Source: Microbulbifer agarilyticus
Lineage (GTDB): Bacteria; Pseudomonadota; Gammaproteobacteria; Pseudomonadales; Cellvibrionaceae
NCBI RefSeq assembly: GCF_019800665.1
Contig: NZ_JAHVKO010000003.1
Location: 806,001 to 870,000, forward strand
Reading direction: 5' to 3'
DNA: 64,000 nucleotides
The notes beneath the pieces were generated by a model. That model made no database searches. It had not been told where the DNA came from and saw nothing but the letters and a program-made list of their open reading frames with translations. Of the stretch, positions 18,203 through 29,776 are shown in pieces. The position numbers were made by a program, and so were the translations under genes. Numbering within the stretch: the first letter of the stretch is position 1; each line of letters opens with the position of its first letter.

Positions 18203-19570
18203 TTAGGCAGACACGGCGGGTGGGGGTGGCAGCGCCTTGTTGCTGGTGCGCTGGAGTCGCCAGAGCAGTAGCAGGGATGCGGTGCCGAGGCCGATACAGA
18301 TTCCTACCCAGTAGCCGTATACCCCCCAGAACTGCTCGCCCAGCCAGTAAGCGGAGGGCAGGCCAATTAACCAATAAGAAAACAGCTGTATGTACATTGG
18401 CACCCCCGTGTCCTTGTATCCGCGCAGTGCGCCCCAGGCCATGGCCTGGGCAACGTCTACCAGCTGGAAGGCGGCTGCCAGCAGCAGCAGATTGGTAGCC
18501 ACCGCAATGATTTCCGTGTTGCTCGTGTAAGCGAGTACCAACAAATTGCGCAGGCTAATGAGCACCACGCCGGTACCCAGTGCATAGATCAGGCCGCTAC
18601 CCACGCCAACCATACTGACAAAGCGCGCACGTTTCGGACGCTGCTGGCCCAGTACCTGGGCTGTGCGGATACTGACCGCCTGAGCCAGCGCCAGGGCCAC
18701 CAGATAAAAAATGGAGCCGATGCTCATACCAATCTGGTGTGCCGATACGATGGTGGCGCCGTAGGAGGCCAGCAGCAAAGTAAGGCTGGCGAAGAAGGTG
18801 ACTTCGCCGGCGGCGCCAACGCAGATCGGCATGCCGACCGCCAGCAGGTGCTTCAGGGTCGGCCAGTGTGGCCGCTCCGGCAATAACCGCAGTTTCAACG
18901 CCCGGTACGCGGGGTCGTTGCCTGCGTGCCAGTAGAGCGCGATGGCAATCGCCCAGCAAACCAAGCTGGTGGCCCAGCCACAGCCAGCGCCGCCCATGGC
19001 GGGTATCGGGCCCCAGCCAAACACAAACAGGATATCCAGCGGCACATTGAGCACCGCCGCGGCCAGATAAATACGCATCACCGGGCGCACCTGTGCCATC
19101 CCTTCACAGTAACCGCGCAGGGCACTGCCAAAGGCAAAGGGCAGGACCCCGGTGGCTAGGGCCAGCAGGTACTGCACCATGATTTTGCGCACCGGTTCCT
19201 CGGTCTGGATCCACTGGCTCCACAGCGGTGCCGCCAGCAATGCGCCCGCCACCAGCAATCCGCCCACCAGCGCAATCCACACCGACTGGCTCATCTGCCG
19301 CGCGCAACCCTGTTCGTCGCGGGCGCCGCGCAGATTGGCCACCACCGGTGACACTGCCGCGAGCATGCCGATCAGGGTGACGGCGCATACGGCCCAGATA
19401 CTCGAACCCAGGGCGAGCCCAGCCAGATCCAGCTCGCCGGAGCGTCCAGCGACGATGGTGTCGGTAACCCCCATGCTCACCACCGCAAGGTTGCTCACTA
19501 CCAGCGGCCCACCAAGATTGGTGAGGTGGCGTAGCTCGGTGGCTGTGGCGCGTTTATAGATTCGAAACAT
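18203..19570 (-). CDS. MATE family efflux transporter
   Basis: 455 residues with twelve membrane helices in two similar bundles. The first helix carries GGPLVVSNLAVVSMGVTDTIVAGR, typical of NorM-type MATE proteins. It exports cationic drugs by Na+ or H+ antiport across the inner membrane. It is divergent from the DoxX gene at 19727, with 156 bases between them, and upstream of the aspartoacylase-like gene on the same strand. Confidence 0.92.
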   Translation of the reverse strand: MFRIYKRATATELRHLTNLGGPLVVSNLAVVSMGVTDTIVAGRSGELDLAGLALGSSIWAVCAVTLIGMLAAVSPVVANLRGARDEQGCARQMSQSVWIALVGGLLVAGALLAAPLWSQWIQTEEPVRKIMVQYLLALATGVLPFAFGSALRGYCEGMAQVRPVMRIYLAAAVLNVPLDILFVFGWGPIPAMGGAGCGWATSLVCWAIAIALYWHAGNDPAYRALKLRLLPERPHWPTLKHLLAVGMPICVGAAGEVTFFASLTLLLASYGATIVSAHQIGMSIGSIFYLVALALAQAVSIRTAQVLGQQRPKRARFVSMVGVGSGLIYALGTGVVLISLRNLLVLAYTSNTEIIAVATNLLLLAAAFQLVDVAQAMAWGALRGYKDTGVPMYIQLFSYWLIGLPSAYWLGEQFWGVYGYWVGICIGLGTASLLLLWRLQRTSNKALPPPPAVSA

Positions 19571-19726
19571 GGGGTTACGGCGAAGTCTGCTCGGCTTATG
19601 AGTTGGGGGCTAAACTGTTCGGGACCAAATTGGGGGGTGAAGTGTAAGCATTTCACGCCTTGCGCGACTACTGAACAGGTTGGATCAAATGGATTCAGTC
19701 GCAATACACCAAAACGGGAGCGGATT

Positions 19727-20353
19727 ATGGATGGGGCGCACAGCGGGTTCAATCGATTCTATGAGGGTTTCTTGCGCTTTCTGCGACCGCTGGATGGCTT
19801 GGGGCCGCTGGCCTTGCGGCTGTTCCTCGGGCCGATCTTTATTCTTGCCGGCTGGAACAAGTTGATGGGCATTGGTGATGTTGCGGCCTGGTTCGGGAAC
19901 CCGGACTGGGGATTAGGTTTGCCCGCCCCCATGCTGTTGGCCTGGCTGGCCGCACTCACCGAGTTTTTTGGCGGTATTGCCTTAGTGCTTGGCCTGGGTG
20001 TGCGCCTGGCTGCAATTCCCCTTATGTTCACCATGGTGGTCGCGGCGGTTGCGGCGCACTGGCAATATGGCTGGCATGCCCTGCCGGAGCAAACGCTCAC
20101 CATGCCCTGGGAGTGGCGCAAGGATCTGATTGCGGAAGCCGCAGTGCGCAAGGAAAAGGCGGTCGAGCTGCTCAAGGAGTACGGGCACTACGAGTGGTTG
20201 ACCGAGGCGGGGAACTTCACCGTGCTCAAAAACGGTATCGAGTTTGCGGCCACTTACTTCATTATGCTGTTGGCCCTGCTGTTTACCGGTGGCGGGCGCT
20301 TTGTGAGCCTCGACTACTGGATCGCACGTCGCCGCGGCATGCTGAAGGATTAA
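19727..20353 (+). CDS. DoxX family membrane protein, HvfX-like
   Basis: 208 residues from the ATG at 19727, preceded by GGGAG; the frame is open further upstream but without a sensible start. Helix 1 carries LALRLFLGPIFILAGWNKL, followed by AAWFGNPDWGLGLPAP and TEFFGGIALVLGLGVRLAAIPLM, the DoxX core. A soluble helical insertion of about 45 residues (DLIAEAAVRKEKAVELLKEY) precedes the last helix. This insert and the ending VSLDYWIARR resemble HvfX proteins, which accompany copper-binding RiPP precursors. No precursor or HvfB/HvfC partner is next to it, so the assignment rests on similarity to remembered family members. Confidence 0.72.
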   Translation: MDGAHSGFNRFYEGFLRFLRPLDGLGPLALRLFLGPIFILAGWNKLMGIGDVAAWFGNPDWGLGLPAPMLLAWLAALTEFFGGIALVLGLGVRLAAIPLMFTMVVAAVAAHWQYGWHALPEQTLTMPWEWRKDLIAEAAVRKEKAVELLKEYGHYEWLTEAGNFTVLKNGIEFAATYFIMLLALLFTGGGRFVSLDYWIARRRGMLKD

Positions 20354-20421
20354 GCCGCGCCAGTTACCTGGCGCAGATTTGCGGTGCTCATACGCTGCTT
20401 CCCGCGCCCGTCACATATAGA

Positions 20422-20430
20422 TGATATACT
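20422..20430 (+). promoter_or_regulatory. Extended -10 promoter candidate upstream of rhlB
   Basis: TGATATACT matches the TGnTATAAT extended -10 pattern, which can work without a good -35 box. It lies about 99 bases before the proposed rhlB start. Confidence 0.45.
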
Positions 20431-20528
20431 CGCCGATTATTTAACCCGTTCTTGTGGCCCAGTGGTCACAGGGGCTACCTGGGATGGCCGGTTTGCGGCT
20501 GTGCCGGTGCAATTGAGCGAGCAATCTT

Positions 20529-22046
20529 TTGATAGGCAAGTTTTTCCGTCGTTCCTCCGACAAATCTGAAAATGCATCCAAGCAGCCGGCTAAAGGCCAG
20601 AAGGCTGGCCCGGGTGCCGAAAAGCGTTCTGCGGAGGGCAAGTCCACTTCCGGAAAGGATGGCCGCTCCCGTGGACGTCAGCGCAACCGCCGCCGTGACC
20701 AGCGCACAGATGGCCGCAAGGATACTCGCACTAAGGCGCCACAGAAGCCGTGGACACTGGACGACTTCCAGGTGCCAGAGCAGGAAGGCAAGGTGCGCTT
20801 CCACGATCTGGATCTGCCTCTGCCGTTGATGCACGCCATTGCGGACCTCGGTTTCCAGTACGCATCCCCGATTCAGGGGCAGTCTCTCCCGCACACGCTC
20901 AATGGTCACGACCTGGTGGGTAAGGCGCAGACCGGTACCGGTAAAACAGCGGCCTTCCTGGTTACCGTAATCGATGATCTGCTCAAGCACCCGTTTGACG
21001 GCGAGCGCTATGCCGGTGAGGCCCGTGCATTGATCATTGCGCCGACCCGCGAACTGGTGATGCAGATTGCCGACGATGCCAAGAACCTGTGTAAGTACAC
21101 GGATCTGGAAATCCACACCCTGGTTGGCGGTATGGATTACGAGAAACAGCAGCGGGCGCTGAACGAACGCCTGGTGGATATTCTGGTGGCAACGCCGGGC
21201 CGTCTGCTGGATTTCGTCAACAAGCGTGACTGTTACCTGGACCAGACCGAAATCCTGGTGATCGACGAAGCGGACCGCATGCTGGATATGGGCTTTATCC
21301 CCGATGTACGCCGTATTGTGCGTCAGACGCCGCGCAAGACCCATCGTCAAACCATGTTCTTCTCCGCCACCTTTACCCCCGAGGTAGACGACCTGGTGGA
21401 GCAGTGGACCACCGAGCCGACCATTGTGGAAATCGAGCCGGAGCGCGTGGCAACCGATACCGTTACCCAGCATGTGTATCTGGTTTCAAGTGATGAAAAG
21501 TACCCGCTGTTGTACAACATCGTGCAGCAGGATGATGTGGACAGTTTGATCGTGTTTGCCAACCGCCGCGACCAGTGTCGTCGCCTGCACGACCACCTGC
21601 TCGCGCATGGCATCAAGGCGGGTCTGCTTTCTGGAGAAGTGGCGCAGAACAAGCGCGTGCGTACCCTGGAAGATTTCAAAACCGGCAAATCCAAAGTGCT
21701 GGTGGCTACTGACGTTGCGGGCCGTGGTATTCACATCGACGGTATCAGCCACGTCGTGAATTACACCCTGCCGGAAGAGCCGGAAGATTACGTACACCGT
21801 ATCGGCCGTACCGGACGTGCGGGCAAGAAGGGCACCTCCATCAGCTTCGCCTGTGAAGACGATGCGATGCGCCTGGAGCCGATCGAGACCTTGCTTGGCA
21901 GCAAACTGAAGTGCGAAGTACCGCCGGAAGAGCTGCTGGTTGCACCGCCCAAGGTGGAAGTGAAGCGCAGTAGTGGTGGCGATCGCAATGACCGTGGAGG
22001 TCATCGCGGTGGACGTCGAGGTGGTGGTGGCCGCTCTCGCCGCTGA
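20529..22046 (+). CDS. rhlB: DEAD-box ATP-dependent RNA helicase RhlB
   Basis: 505 residues with a TTG start; GAGCGAG lies eight bases upstream. A basic, low-complexity N-terminal region (about residues 5-72, rich in Lys/Arg/Gly) precedes the helicase core. Motif I is AQTGTGKT, Ia [21 protein letters not shown], and [12 protein letters not shown]. The C-terminus is a Gly/Arg-rich tail ([12 protein letters not shown]). The Q-motif region and spacing fit RhlB, which unwinds RNA for the RNase E degradosome, but other DEAD helicases of the group (RhlE, SrmB) are close. The gene ends at a bidirectional terminator. Confidence 0.88.
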   Translation: MIGKFFRRSSDKSENASKQPAKGQKAGPGAEKRSAEGKSTSGKDGRSRGRQRNRRRDQRTDGRKDTRTKAPQKPWTLDDFQVPEQEGKVRFHDLDLPLPLMHAIADLGFQYASPIQGQSLPHTLNGHDLVGKAQTGTGKTAAFLVTVIDDLLKHPFDGERYAGEARALIIAPTRELVMQIADDAKNLCKYTDLEIHTLVGGMDYEKQQRALNERLVDILVATPGRLLDFVNKRDCYLDQTEILVIDEADRMLDMGFIPDVRRIVRQTPRKTHRQTMFFSATFTPEVDDLVEQWTTEPTIVEIEPERVATDTVTQHVYLVSSDEKYPLLYNIVQQDDVDSLIVFANRRDQCRRLHDHLLAHGIKAGLLSGEVAQNKRVRTLEDFKTGKSKVLVATDVAGRGIHIDGISHVVNYTLPEEPEDYVHRIGRTGRAGKKGTSISFACEDDAMRLEPIETLLGSKLKCEVPPEELLVAPPKVEVKRSSGGDRNDRGGHRGGRRGGGGRSRR

Positions 22047-22070
22047 TTTTTCAGCGGTTTATTGCGCATA

Positions 22071-22100
22071 AAAAAACGCGGGAAATACCCGCGTTTTTTT
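22071..22100. terminator. Bidirectional terminator between rhlB and cysZ
   Basis: Stem ACGCGGG/CCCGCGT with loop AAATA, six A on the left and seven T on the right. It ends the converging rhlB and cysZ transcripts. Confidence 0.92.
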
Positions 22101-22108
22101 ATGCCTGC

Positions 22109-23014
22109 TTACTGGTCGTCTTTCGGACCCTCAATACCTTTCGGCCATTTCTTTGTTTTCGCAGTCGGTGCCGGGTCGACCGGGAAACTCCGCCCGTTTG
22201 GTCCCTTGCCCGGGTCGCCATCGGACCAGATGCGCTCCACCCATAACGCCGTGCCACCGGCAACCGCCGCCGGCATCACAAAAATATTCAAGATCGGCAC
22301 CATCTTCGCCAGCATCACACTGCCACCAAAACCGAGGGTGGTGAATTTCTTGCGCAGCAGCACGCTCTTCAATTCGCTGAATGAACGCTGGTGGTTATCC
22401 AGCGGATAATCCACATACTGAATCGCCATACACCAAGCGCCCCAGAGTGCGCCGAGCAGGGCAGGAATAAATACGGTCCAGCTGGTGAGCAGGGCGATCA
22501 CAAAGATCACGATACCCCAGCCAATAAAGTACATCAGCTTGCGCAGTTCCCGGCCGAGGGTGCGGAATACCATGCTGTGCAAGGCTTCCGGGGGCGGCGG
22601 GTGACCGGTCAACAGTTCTTCGACTTTCTCTGCCAGCAGACCGTTAAACGGGGCGGCAATGATGTTGGTGATAATCCCGAACAGGTAGCCGTACACGAAG
22701 AAGAACAGCAGCACGACAACAATGGCGATCAACCAGGCCAGCCACTGGAACACGCTCGCCGCCCAGTCTGCGCCGGTGGCGAGAATGGCGCGCCACCAGG
22801 ACATGTTGGAGGTGTCTACCGGGGTGTCGGTGAGCAGGCTGCCGATGTAGCGGCCGAGGTCGTCGAACTGGCTGATCATCACGATACCCAGCGCGATAAA
22901 CAGCACCAGGTTGATGAGCAGGGGGATAATGATGAACGGGCGCAGCTCTTTCCGGGTAAGCAGCTGCGCCCCCCGGATCAGTGCGTGTACGCCATGTGCC
23001 GGGTTGGAGGTCAT
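22109..23014 (-). CDS. cysZ: Sulfate transporter CysZ
   Basis: 301 residues of the EI24/CysZ family. The N-terminus (GVHALIRGAQLLTRKELRPFII) and the segment GYLFGIITNIIAAPFNGLLAEKVEELLTG are typical. CysZ is an inner-membrane sulfate channel feeding cysteine synthesis. The C-terminal end carries a Lys/Gly/Pro tail. No cys genes are nearby. It is three bases from the PA4642-family gene upstream. Confidence 0.93.
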   Translation of the reverse strand: MTSNPAHGVHALIRGAQLLTRKELRPFIIIPLLINLVLFIALGIVMISQFDDLGRYIGSLLTDTPVDTSNMSWWRAILATGADWAASVFQWLAWLIAIVVVLLFFFVYGYLFGIITNIIAAPFNGLLAEKVEELLTGHPPPPEALHSMVFRTLGRELRKLMYFIGWGIVIFVIALLTSWTVFIPALLGALWGAWCMAIQYVDYPLDNHQRSFSELKSVLLRKKFTTLGFGGSVMLAKMVPILNIFVMPAAVAGGTALWVERIWSDGDPGKGPNGRSFPVDPAPTAKTKKWPKGIEGPKDDQ

Positions 23015-23017
23015 GGG

Positions 23018-23314
23018 TTACTGCGCTCCCGCGGCCTTCAGGATTTCGCCGTACTCGGCACTCTGCTCGTGCTCGCCAATGCGTGCCAGCAGAGTCTGGC
23101 CTTCCGGGCTCTGGCTGTTCAGGTCGAGGCCCTCTTCCTTGAACAGTCGCACGAAGGTTTCAAAGTTTTCTGCTTTCATGCCGCGGTATGCGCGCTCTAG
23201 CAGGTAGAAGTCGCGGTTAAACCCTTCCGGGGCTTCACCTTCGAGAAAGCCGGCGATACGTGCATCGTCGAACACTTCACCGAGAACTTTTTGTTTGTCT
23301 TTTTTCAGGCTCAC
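23018..23314 (-). CDS. PA4642 family protein
   Basis: 98 residues, soluble, acidic and mostly helical. The start SLKKDKQKVLGEVFDDARI and the middle AYRGMKAENFETFVRLF are typical of the PA4642 family of gammaproteobacteria, whose function is unknown. It sits between gatB and cysZ on the same strand and is probably co-transcribed with cysZ. Confidence 0.85.
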   Translation of the reverse strand: MSLKKDKQKVLGEVFDDARIAGFLEGEAPEGFNRDFYLLERAYRGMKAENFETFVRLFKEEGLDLNSQSPEGQTLLARIGEHEQSAEYGEILKAAGAQ

Positions 23315-23413
23315 TTGTTAATTCCTTGCGTGGTCTGTTGTAACTCTTGTCCGGGCGCCACCGGAGGTGGGGTGATACCACCAATGCCTCCGGTTTCAGC
23401 CCCAGTCTTAACC

Positions 23414-24877
23414 TCAGAGCAGGGCGTCCAGTTTCTCTTTCAGGATCTTGTTGATCATCTGCGGGTTCGCCTGGCCTTTGGAGGCTTTCATGATCTGACC
23501 GACAAAGAAACCCATCATTTTGGGGCGCTTGTCCGGATCGGCATTGCGGTAGTTCTCTACCTGCGCCGTGGAGGCTGCAATCACATCGTCCACCAGCTTC
23601 TCGATGGCGCCGGTGTCGGAGACCTGCTTCAGCCCTTTGGCCTCAATCACCGCATCCGCGTCGCCATCGCCATTGGCCATCGCCTCAAACACCTGCTTGG
23701 CGATCTTTGAGGAAATGGTGCCGTCCTTGATGCGCGCAATCAGGCCCGCCAAATGCTCGGCGTTTACCGGGGACTGCTCAATGGATTTCTCTTCACGGTT
23801 CAACAGCGCTGCGAGTTCACCCATTACCCAGTTGGCCGCCAGTTTGGCTTCACCGCTTTTTGCCGCAACCTGCTCAAAGTAGTTTGCCGTGGGGCGCTCC
23901 TGAGTCAGCTGGTCTGCGTCGTAGGCAGACAGGCCGTATTCCTTTTCAAAGCGCGCGCACTTCGCGTCTGGCAGTTCCGGCAGGTCGCCACGTATCTGCT
24001 CAACGTATTCGTCCGACAGTACCACCGGCAGCAGGTCCGGGCAGGGGAAGTAGCGGTAGTCGTTGGCGACTTCCTTGCTGCGCATGGAGCGGGTTTCGTT
24101 CTTGTCCGCATCGTACAGGCGGGTTTCCTGTACCACCTTGCCGCCGTCTTCGATCAGGTCGATCTGACGCTGGGCCTCTACCTTGATTGCCTTCTCGATA
24201 AAGCGGAAGGAGTTCAGGTTTTTGATTTCGGTGCGGGTGCCCAATTCTTCCTCGCCCTTGAGGCGCACGGAAACGTTGGCGTCACAGCGCAGGGAGCCCT
24301 GGGACATGTCGCCGTCGGAAATACCCAGGTAAGTCACGATGCTGTGGATCTTTTTCAGATAGGCCACGGCCTCGGCGGCACTGCGCATATCCGGCTCGGA
24401 CACGATCTCGATCAGTGGGGTGCCGGCGCGGTTCAGGTCGATGCCGGACATGCCGTGACCAGTATCAAAAACAGCATCGTGCAGGGATTTGCCCGCATCT
24501 TCTTCCAAGTGCGCGTGGTGCAGGCGCACGGTCTTGCTACTGCCATCTTCCAGGTGGATCTCGATCTGGCCTTTGCCGACGATTGGTTGCTCCAGCTGGG
24601 TGGTCTGGTAGCCCTTGGGCAGGTCCGGGTAAAAATAGTTTTTGCGCTCGAATACGGAGCGCTTGCCGATTTCCGCGTTCATGGCCAGGCCAAACATCAC
24701 GGCGAAGCGGAAGGCTTCTTCATTAGGTACCGGTAGAGTACCGGGCATGGCCAGGTCTACCGCGCAGGCCTGGGTATTCGGGTCGGCACCAAACGCGGTG
24801 CTGGCGCCGGAGAAAATTTTTGATTGGGTGGCCAGTTGCACATGCACTTCCAACCCGATTACGACTTCCCATTCCAT
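23414..24877 (-). CDS. gatB: Aspartyl/glutamyl-tRNA amidotransferase subunit B
   Basis: 487 residues. The N-terminal motif [20 protein letters not shown] and the catalytic-domain segment [14 protein letters not shown]-like ([16 protein letters not shown]) are diagnostic; the C-terminal tail ends in a YqeY-like helical domain ([19 protein letters not shown]). GatB phosphorylates the Glu or Asp carried on misacylated tRNA before amidation. It is 11 bases from gatA. Confidence 0.98.
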   Translation of the reverse strand: MEWEVVIGLEVHVQLATQSKIFSGASTAFGADPNTQACAVDLAMPGTLPVPNEEAFRFAVMFGLAMNAEIGKRSVFERKNYFYPDLPKGYQTTQLEQPIVGKGQIEIHLEDGSSKTVRLHHAHLEEDAGKSLHDAVFDTGHGMSGIDLNRAGTPLIEIVSEPDMRSAAEAVAYLKKIHSIVTYLGISDGDMSQGSLRCDANVSVRLKGEEELGTRTEIKNLNSFRFIEKAIKVEAQRQIDLIEDGGKVVQETRLYDADKNETRSMRSKEVANDYRYFPCPDLLPVVLSDEYVEQIRGDLPELPDAKCARFEKEYGLSAYDADQLTQERPTANYFEQVAAKSGEAKLAANWVMGELAALLNREEKSIEQSPVNAEHLAGLIARIKDGTISSKIAKQVFEAMANGDGDADAVIEAKGLKQVSDTGAIEKLVDDVIAASTAQVENYRNADPDKRPKMMGFFVGQIMKASKGQANPQMINKILKEKLDALL

Positions 24878-24888
24878 GTCGCGTCTCC

Positions 24889-26343
24889 TTATTCTGCTGC
24901 CGGGGCGGTTTGTTGATGCCAGTCACTGGCTTGCTGGAACTGGTGCGCCACATTCAGCATGCGCGCCTCGTCCAGATAGTTGCCAATGATCTGCAGGCCG
25001 ACGGGCAGGCCGTGGGCGAAACCGCAGGGGATGGACATGCCGGGCAGGCCGGCCAGGTTGGTGGCGATGGTGTAAATGTCTTCCAGGTACATAGCCACCG
25101 GGTCGGCATTTTTCTCGCCCAGTTTGAATGCGGGGTTGGGAGCGGTTGGCCCCATGATGACGTCGACCTTGTCGAAGGCATCGACAAAGTCCTGCTTGAT
25201 CAGGCGGCGTACCTGCTGGGCCTTGTTGTAGTAGGCATCGTAATAGCCGGCAGACAGGGCGTAGCTGCCGACTAAAATACGGCGTTTCACTTCTTCGCCG
25301 AAGCCTTCGCCGCGGGAGCGCATATACAGATCGCGCAGGTCCGCGGGGTTTTCGCAGCGGTAGCCGTAGCGCACGCCATCGAAACGCGACAGGTTGGCTG
25401 AGGCCTCTGCCGGTGCGATCACGTAATAGGCCGGTACCGCCAGCTTGCTGTGGGGCAGGCTGATTTCCACCAGCTCGGCACCGAGCTTTTCGTATTCCTT
25501 CAGTGCGTCCTGGACGCGCGCGCCCACTTCACTGTCGAGGCCTTCCCCGAAGTATTCGCTCGGCACACCGATCTTGAGGCCGGCGATGGAGTCGTTCAGG
25601 TGCGCGGTGTAGTCCTGCACCGGGCGATCCAGGCAGGTGGAGTCTTTCGCATCGGGGCTCGCCATTACCGACAGCATCAGCGCGGCGTCTTCCGCGGTGC
25701 GCGTGATCGGGCCGCCCTGGTCCAGGCTGGAGGCGAACGCAATCATGCCCCAGCGCGACACACGGCCATAGGTCGGCTTGAGACCGGTGGTGCCGGTCAT
25801 GGCGGCGGGCTGGCGAATCGAGCCGCCGGTGTCGGTGGCCGTTGCGCCCGGTGCCAGCAATGCCGCGACTGCAGCGGCGGAACCGCCAGAGGAACCGCCG
25901 GGAATGCGTTCCACATCCCAGGGGTTTTTCACTGCGCCGTAAAAACTGGTTTCGTTGGAAGAGCCCATTGCGAACTCATCCATATTGGTCTTGCCCAGGC
26001 TGATGGCGCCCGCCTGCTGGAAGTTGTCGATTACGGTGGCGTCGTAGGGCGGCACGAAATTGTCGAGCATCTTCGAGCCACAGCTGGTGCGTACGCCGTT
26101 GGTGCAGAAAATATCCTTGTGCGCCACAGGCACACCACACAGGGCCGGGGCGTCGCCCTGCGCCAGGCGAGCGTCGGCAGCTGCAGCCTCATTCAGCGCT
26201 TGCTCGCTGGTGACGGTGATAAAACTGTTGAACTGGCTGTCGAGCTGCTGGATGCGTTCCAGATAGTGGCTGGTGAGTTCAACGCTGGAGAATTGTTTGT
26301 CGCGCAGGCCGCGGATGATCTCGGCGATGGTCAACTGATGCAT
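24889..26343 (-). CDS. gatA: Aspartyl/glutamyl-tRNA amidotransferase subunit A
   Basis: 484 residues of the amidase family. The catalytic triad is visible as Lys in VAHKDIF, a Ser in [12 protein letters not shown] and the nucleophile Ser in [12 protein letters not shown]. GatA releases ammonia from glutamine for tRNA-dependent amidation. It lies between gatC and gatB, as usual. The presence of gatCAB means that Asn-tRNA or Gln-tRNA may be formed by transamidation here. Confidence 0.98.
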   Translation of the reverse strand: MHQLTIAEIIRGLRDKQFSSVELTSHYLERIQQLDSQFNSFITVTSEQALNEAAAADARLAQGDAPALCGVPVAHKDIFCTNGVRTSCGSKMLDNFVPPYDATVIDNFQQAGAISLGKTNMDEFAMGSSNETSFYGAVKNPWDVERIPGGSSGGSAAAVAALLAPGATATDTGGSIRQPAAMTGTTGLKPTYGRVSRWGMIAFASSLDQGGPITRTAEDAALMLSVMASPDAKDSTCLDRPVQDYTAHLNDSIAGLKIGVPSEYFGEGLDSEVGARVQDALKEYEKLGAELVEISLPHSKLAVPAYYVIAPAEASANLSRFDGVRYGYRCENPADLRDLYMRSRGEGFGEEVKRRILVGSYALSAGYYDAYYNKAQQVRRLIKQDFVDAFDKVDVIMGPTAPNPAFKLGEKNADPVAMYLEDIYTIATNLAGLPGMSIPCGFAHGLPVGLQIIGNYLDEARMLNVAHQFQQASDWHQQTAPAAE

Positions 26344-26413
26344 TGGAAATCCGGTTTCTTGTCTATTCTGTGGTGGCCCAAGTCGGTGCTTGTTTGGTCG
26401 GTCAGGTCGAGGT

Positions 26414-26701
26414 TCAGTCGATGACTTTGGGGACCAGGTAGAGGCCCGCTTCCGATTGGGGTGCCAGGGCTAGGAATGCTTCGCGGCGGTTGGGCTCGGT
26501 TACGGCGTCTTTGCGCAGGACCTGTACCTCATCCAGCGGATGGGCCATGGGTTCAACACCATCGGTATTGACCGCCTGTAGCTGGTCCACCAGCTGCAGC
26601 ACGTCGCCCAGTCGGCTGCTGACTTCGTCTATGGTTTCTTCGGAAATGGCGATGCGGGCCAGTTCGGCCAGCTTTTCGATGGTTTGCGCGTCCACGGCCA
26701 T
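26414..26701 (-). CDS. gatC: Aspartyl/glutamyl-tRNA amidotransferase subunit C
   Basis: 95 residues, the normal size. The pattern [16 protein letters not shown] at the start and [18 protein letters not shown] in the middle are diagnostic. GatC wraps around GatA and stabilises the complex. It is the first gene of gatCAB and is divergent from mreB. Confidence 0.97.
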   Translation of the reverse strand: MAVDAQTIEKLAELARIAISEETIDEVSSRLGDVLQLVDQLQAVNTDGVEPMAHPLDEVQVLRKDAVTEPNRREAFLALAPQSEAGLYLVPKVID

Positions 26702-28101
<1,400 letters not shown>

Positions 28102-28290
28102 GATTCCAGGTAATCCCGACACGCAGCTGGTTGCCGCCAGTTTGCGACGGCGGTGCTCATGGAGCGCCGATTGCGTCCCGATGACTTCCTGACGGAATAC
28201 CCGGGCCGAGCGCCGCCGATTCACCAGCGTACGGATACGCGCACAGACCAATAAGAACATCATTGATGAACAGGTCGATGGGGGCCGCCC

Positions 28291-29130
28291 ATTAAACCGC
28301 TATTTACCCGAGGCCCGTCACCGGAATCCCGCATCCTTGCGCTGGGGCTGGTGGCGACGGCGCTGATCCTGATCAATCTCTACACCGACTGGCTGAACCC
28401 GGTGCGCGAGCGCCTCTCCAGTTTGGCTGCTCCCTTTTACTGGCTGACCGGAACCCCTTCCAGGGTGGGGGATTGGGCTGGCGAGCAGTGGCGCACCCGC
28501 GATGAGCTGCTGGAGGAAAACAGCCGTCTCAAGCACCAAGTGATGCTGCTCGAGCAGCAGGCCCAGTTGCTCGCCGCGGTTCGCGCGGAAAATACCCAGC
28601 TCAAAGAATTGATGAACTCCGCCGAGAGCGTGAATCAGCGTGTACTGGTGGCACAGGTGATCGGTGTGTCGCCGGACCCGCTTGAGCATGTACTGATTAT
28701 CGATAAAGGCCGCAGCGATGGCGTGGTGCAGGGTGCCGCGATCATGGATGCCAGTGGCCTGCTGGGGCAGGTGATTGAGGCCGGGGACTTTTCCAGCCGG
28801 GTTCTGTTGATTACCGACGCCAACCACGCCCTGCCGGTGCAGGTACTGCGCAATAGTGTGCGTGCAGTGGCCGAGGGAACCGGAGACCTGTACCGACTCA
28901 AGTTGCGCCATTTGGCCAACACCAGTGATATCCGCGAGGGCGACCTCCTGTTGAGCTCCGGGCTCGGCGGGCGCTTTCCCGCGGGCTACCCGGTAGGCGA
29001 GGTGATTTCGGTCAAGCGTGATCCCGGGCGTGCCTTTGCCGACGTGGATGTGGAGCCTCGCGGGCGTATGAACCGCAGTCGTTTTGTGTTGGCGGTACTG
29101 AATGCGCCCACAGACGAGGGGCAGGACTGA
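28291..29130 (+). CDS. mreC: Rod shape-determining protein MreC, probable ATT start codon
   Basis: 279 residues if translation starts at the ATT codon at 28291, giving the family N-terminus (M)KPLFTRGPS seen in E. coli and Pseudomonas MreC. No ATG, GTG or TTG exists in this frame between the upstream stop (28267-28269) and GTG 28351; starting at that GTG would remove half of the only membrane helix (ILALGLVATALILINLYTDWL). A GGGGG ribosome-binding site (28280-28284) stands six bases before the ATT. A coiled coil (about residues 70-110) and the two beta-barrel domains follow. MreC links MreB to PBP2/RodA in the periplasm. The unusual start could be regulatory, as in infC, or a sequence error. 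Confidence 0.9.
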   Translation: MKPLFTRGPSPESRILALGLVATALILINLYTDWLNPVRERLSSLAAPFYWLTGTPSRVGDWAGEQWRTRDELLEENSRLKHQVMLLEQQAQLLAAVRAENTQLKELMNSAESVNQRVLVAQVIGVSPDPLEHVLIIDKGRSDGVVQGAAIMDASGLLGQVIEAGDFSSRVLLITDANHALPVQVLRNSVRAVAEGTGDLYRLKLRHLANTSDIREGDLLLSSGLGGRFPAGYPVGEVISVKRDPGRAFADVDVEPRGRMNRSRFVLAVLNAPTDEGQD

Positions 29131-29134
29131 GCGA

Positions 29135-29614
29135 ATGGATGCCCACAATCGCTGGTTTATCCTGTTTACCGTGGTGATTGCGCTGCTGCTAGCGGTGATG
29201 CCACTGCCCACCGACTGGCTTTGGTTCCGGCCTGCGTTCTGCGCTCTGGTGGTGATTTTCTGGACGACCCGCATGCCCCAGGAACTGGGGGTGGGCTTTG
29301 CCTGGATGGTGGGGTTCGCGGAAGACCTGGTGACCGGGGCCACCCTCGGGGCGCACGCCCTGTCTCTGGCGGTGCTCGCCTATTTCAGTCTGTTGACCTA
29401 CCGCCGTACCCGCGCATTTAACCCGGGGCAGCAGCTGATGTGGGTGTTTGTGTTGGTGGGGATTAACCAGTTGCTGGGCAACTGGGTGCACAGCCTGGCG
29501 GGCAAGTCGGTGCCGGGGTTGACCTTCCTGTGGCCGGCGCTGACTACAGCGGTGTTGTGGCCGGTGGTCACCCCCTGGCTGCACCGCACCGCTTCCAGCC
29601 TGCGGGTCCGATAA
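29135..29614 (+). CDS. mreD: Rod shape-determining protein MreD
   Basis: 159 residues from the ATG at 29135, four bases after the mreC stop. Five membrane helices are seen, with WFRPAFCALVVIFWTTRMPQ and GVGFAWMVGFAEDLVTGATLGAHAL as the family core. MreD is part of the inner-membrane elongasome. An upstream in-frame start at 29102 overlaps mreC and adds only polar residues. Confidence 0.95.
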   Translation: MDAHNRWFILFTVVIALLLAVMPLPTDWLWFRPAFCALVVIFWTTRMPQELGVGFAWMVGFAEDLVTGATLGAHALSLAVLAYFSLLTYRRTRAFNPGQQLMWVFVLVGINQLLGNWVHSLAGKSVPGLTFLWPALTTAVLWPVVTPWLHRTASSLRVR

Positions 29615-29726
29615 TGCCTCAGTTCCTGGCCTTGCCGCGAACAGTTATCCAAGCCCCGGAATAAAAACTCGAGCAAAATTTGCGTTAAGTAACCTTAAGG
29701 GGCGGTTATTTTTCGAGCGTGGCCGC

Positions 29727-29732
29727 TATAAT
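29727..29732 (+). promoter_or_regulatory. Candidate -10 box for maf-rng
   Basis: Perfect TATAAT in the 162-base gap after mreD. A TTATTT at 29706-29711 gives a 15-base spacer, so the -35 box is weak. Confidence 0.4.
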
Positions 29733-29776
29733 CAGGCGTTCTGATATTTCGTCCAGCAAATACATAATCATAAGCG

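Noticed and set aside
20475-21473. 332-codon open frame on the minus strand inside rhlB
   Set aside because: It lies wholly opposite the helicase core with all DEAD-box motifs; no family features and no ribosome-binding site.
23753-24736. 327-codon open frame on the plus strand opposite gatB
   Set aside because: Antisense to a fully conserved gatB; no recognisable domain.
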